The notes under the pieces: model-generated
Database searches by the model: none
The model's input: the letters and a program-made list of their open reading frames with translations, nothing else
What the model was told of the DNA's origin: nothing
Shown here: positions 62,246 through 64,000 of the stretch, one piece after another
Layout of the letters: each line of letters opens with the position of its first letter
How positions within the stretch are numbered: the stretch's first letter is position 1
Assembly: GCA_023228875.1 (NCBI GenBank)
Contig: JALOAG010000001.1
Location: 124,001-188,000, forward strand
Source of the DNA: Bacteroidia bacterium
GTDB taxonomy: Bacteria; Bacteroidota; Bacteroidia; NS11-12g; UBA955
Reading direction: 5' to 3'
DNA length: 64,000 bases
Program-made: the position numbers and the translations under genes

Positions 62246-63546
62246 GACAAGTATTTATCATTTTAAAAAAAGAATTTATTAGCAGGGTAAAGAAGAAGTC
62301 TTTCATTGTTTCAACGTTGTTATTACCTTTTATCATGCCTGCATTTTTATTGCTAATTGGCTATTTAAATTCGAAAGAAAAGAAAGATTCGCAACCTAAG
62401 CAGGTATTGGTATTAGACAAAAGCGAACACTTTGTTTTTACTAATTCTGAGGGATATAATTTCGAAAAGACTTATGAAGAGTTTGGAGCAGCCAAAGCTC
62501 ATTTTGCTGCTTCCGATTATTTTGCCTTTCTCTATATCCCTCAAGAGGGTGCAGAATCCAAAACAGGAGTTACGCTGTTTTCAAAAACAAATTTGAGCCT
62601 AGTTGAATCCTCTGCTATCAAGGCTATTATTGAAGGTCAAGTTCGGGAGGGAAAAATTAAACAGTATCAAATTGATAGTGCTGTTTTAGCATTGCTTCAA
62701 CCAAATGTCAAACTCAATGAAATCAAACTGACAGAAAAGGGTGATGAAAAATTATCTAGTTCTACGCTCTCTTTTGGGATTGGATATGCGCTTAGCATGT
62801 TGATTTATATGTTTGTATTGATTTATGGCTCACAAGTGATGCAGTCTGTAATTGAAGAGAAGGCTAGTAAAGTGATCGAAATTATTGTGTCTATTGTCAA
62901 ACCTATACAATTGATGATGGGGAAGGTTTTTGGCATTGCTTCGGTTGGTCTTTTTCAGTTTATTCTTTGGGTGTTGTTATTTGTGGTCTTTTCAATGGCA
63001 TTTATGTCCTATTTACCCCAAATAATGGATGCGCAGAATTTGGGGCAAGAACAATCATTGCAACAAGTGGACGTGTCCGGAATGGCGAATTCAACAGATT
63101 GGATGCAAGTGTTGTTTGAAGTGCCGTACATGAAAATTATGCTTTTGTTTCTGTTTTATTTTCTTTTTGGTTTTTTGCTTTATGGGGCAATGTTTGCTAC
63201 TGTAGGTTCGGCAGTGGATACACCGCAAGAAGCACAACAATTTGTTCTGCCAATTACCATTCCCATGCTGATTTCAATCATTGGTTCTATGGGATTCATT
63301 CTTCAGAACCCAACCGGAGCGGTGAGTTTTTGGCTGTCTATCATACCTTTTACATCACCTATTTCGATGATGACACGCATTGCATTTGATGTTTCTTGGT
63401 GGGAATTGCTGTTGTCTATGGTTTTATTGGTACTGACGACCTTTTTTATGCTTTGGGCTGCCGGTAGAGTATTTAAAGTAGGCATTCTTTCACAGGGGGC
63501 TAAGGTGGGATATAAAACCTTGCTAAAGTGGTTTTTAAAAGGTTAA
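62242..63546 (+). CDS. ABC-2 type permease (NatB-like)
   Basis: 434 residues. A first helix (SFIVSTLLLPFIMPAFLLLI) is followed by an extracytoplasmic domain (about 45-175, QVLVLDKSEHFVFTNSEGYN) and five or so helices near the C-terminus, with IEEKASKVIEIIVSIVKP (the cytoplasmic coupling loop before VFGIASVGLFQFILW). This is the ABC2_membrane_3 layout. It overlaps the ATPase gene by 4 bases. The pair forms one exporter. Confidence 0.9.
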   Translation: MRQVFIILKKEFISRVKKKSFIVSTLLLPFIMPAFLLLIGYLNSKEKKDSQPKQVLVLDKSEHFVFTNSEGYNFEKTYEEFGAAKAHFAASDYFAFLYIPQEGAESKTGVTLFSKTNLSLVESSAIKAIIEGQVREGKIKQYQIDSAVLALLQPNVKLNEIKLTEKGDEKLSSSTLSFGIGYALSMLIYMFVLIYGSQVMQSVIEEKASKVIEIIVSIVKPIQLMMGKVFGIASVGLFQFILWVLLFVVFSMAFMSYLPQIMDAQNLGQEQSLQQVDVSGMANSTDWMQVLFEVPYMKIMLLFLFYFLFGFLLYGAMFATVGSAVDTPQEAQQFVLPITIPMLISIIGSMGFILQNPTGAVSFWLSIIPFTSPISMMTRIAFDVSWWELLLSMVLLVLTTFFMLWAAGRVFKVGILSQGAKVGYKTLLKWFLKG

Positions 63547-63568
63547 TTACAGATTGTTTGCAAAGCGG

Positions 63569-64000
63569 TTAATACTTCTTTAACAGTGCATACAGGTTAA
63601 AATCGCCTTTTTGTAGTTGCGAAGTAATTTCATTTTCTAATCCGGCTCTGGAAACATCTTTCATTCTTTTCTCCGCGATTAATTTCCAAGCCCTTTCGGC
63701 AAGCAAGGTTGCCTGTTTTTCTTTTGTTTTTTGTGAAACAATATGTTTGTCAATGGCTATGGATAGTTGTTCTATACCAATGTTTTGTGTAGAAATGGTT
63801 TCGATGATAGGAGGATTCCAATCTGATGTTTTTCTGTGATTAAGAGAATTTTGAAGGAACACATGAAACTTGGCAGCACCTTCTCTATCAGCTTTATTCA
63901 CTACAAAAATATCTGCAATTTCCATGATACCGGATTTAATGGCTTGAATATCATCACCGGCTTCGGGAACTAAGACAAGAACAGTTGTATCGGCTAAGCC
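63569..64000 (-). CDS. meaB: Methylmalonyl-CoA mutase-associated GTPase MeaB (C-terminal part)
   Basis: The window's right edge cuts the gene; 143 codons are visible. They read LADTTVLVLVPEAGDDIQAI, then IADIFVVNKAD (the G4 motif NKxD), and end in the helical dimerisation arm (ERAWKLIAEKRMKDVSRAGL ... LYALLKKY). This matches MeaB/ArgK, a G3E GTPase that loads or protects adenosylcobalamin-dependent methylmalonyl-CoA mutase. The N-terminal P-loop lies outside the window. Confidence 0.9.
   Translation of the reverse strand, partial: GLADTTVLVLVPEAGDDIQAIKSGIMEIADIFVVNKADREGAAKFHVFLQNSLNHRKTSDWNPPIIETISTQNIGIEQLSIAIDKHIVSQKTKEKQATLLAERAWKLIAEKRMKDVSRAGLENEITSQLQKGDFNLYALLKKY

Overview
This window is AT-rich chromosomal DNA from a member of the Bacteroidota. 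The evidence: many secreted proteins end in the type IX secretion (T9SS) sorting domain; the -7 promoter element TAnnTTTG recurs upstream of genes while strong Shine-Dalgarno sites are rare; there are Bacteroidota-typical families (GIN/DUF2807, DUF4197, DUF3127, the DUF1501/DUF1800 pair) and the menaquinone genes menA and menC. I cannot fix the genus. No T9SS machinery genes lie in the window.

Layout. 1-7.5 kb: surface proteins, namely a partial secreted protein, a large decayed BspA-like (DUF285) gene with a T9SS tail, and a DUF1501/DUF1800 pair. 7.8-9.0 kb: rpsF-rpsR-rplI. 9.0-12.6 kb: minus-strand envelope proteins (GIN lipoprotein, PagL-like outer-membrane deacylase, T9SS protein, DUF4197 lipoprotein). 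13.0-28.8 kb: mixed housekeeping (RRM protein, nucleotidyltransferase, LysM glucosaminidase, DsbD, GmhA, RarA, S8 protease, GT-C-like membrane protein, pntAB). 29.0-37.5 kb: phosphoethanolamine-transferase-like enzyme, menA-menC, GlmM-like mutase, ychF, NlpC/P60 peptidase, ferredoxin. 37.65-38.43 kb: rnpB, tRNA-Leu, tRNA-Gly and a small basic protein on the minus strand.

38.5-44.7 kb looks like a decayed integrated element with visibly higher GC. It has a 5'-truncated RecA/RadA-like ATPase, three back-to-back T9SS cargo genes, a 0.9 kb palindrome-bearing non-coding stretch, and a serine recombinase broken by an amber codon whose last codons run into tRNA-Arg(CCT). After it come metG with an overlapping STAS-like gene, trxB, a SulP transporter with a beta-carbonic anhydrase (likely bicarbonate handling), a second GT-C-like membrane protein, a long T9SS protein, an SMR exporter, rlmB, glycosyltransferase 2, a beta-barrel protein, the Kdo transferase, DUF3127, a lipoprotein, DUF488, a NatAB-like ABC exporter and the end of meaB.

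Most striking points: rnpB begins 1 nt after the encoded CCA of tRNA-Leu, so the two RNAs are probably cut from one transcript; several genes have the -7 element only 4-10 nt before the ATG, implying leaderless or near-leaderless mRNAs; two large genes carry multiple or single inactivating lesions; and the element before the recombinase holds an exact inverted pair of palindromes. I found no CRISPR array and no recognisable defence or biosynthetic cluster.
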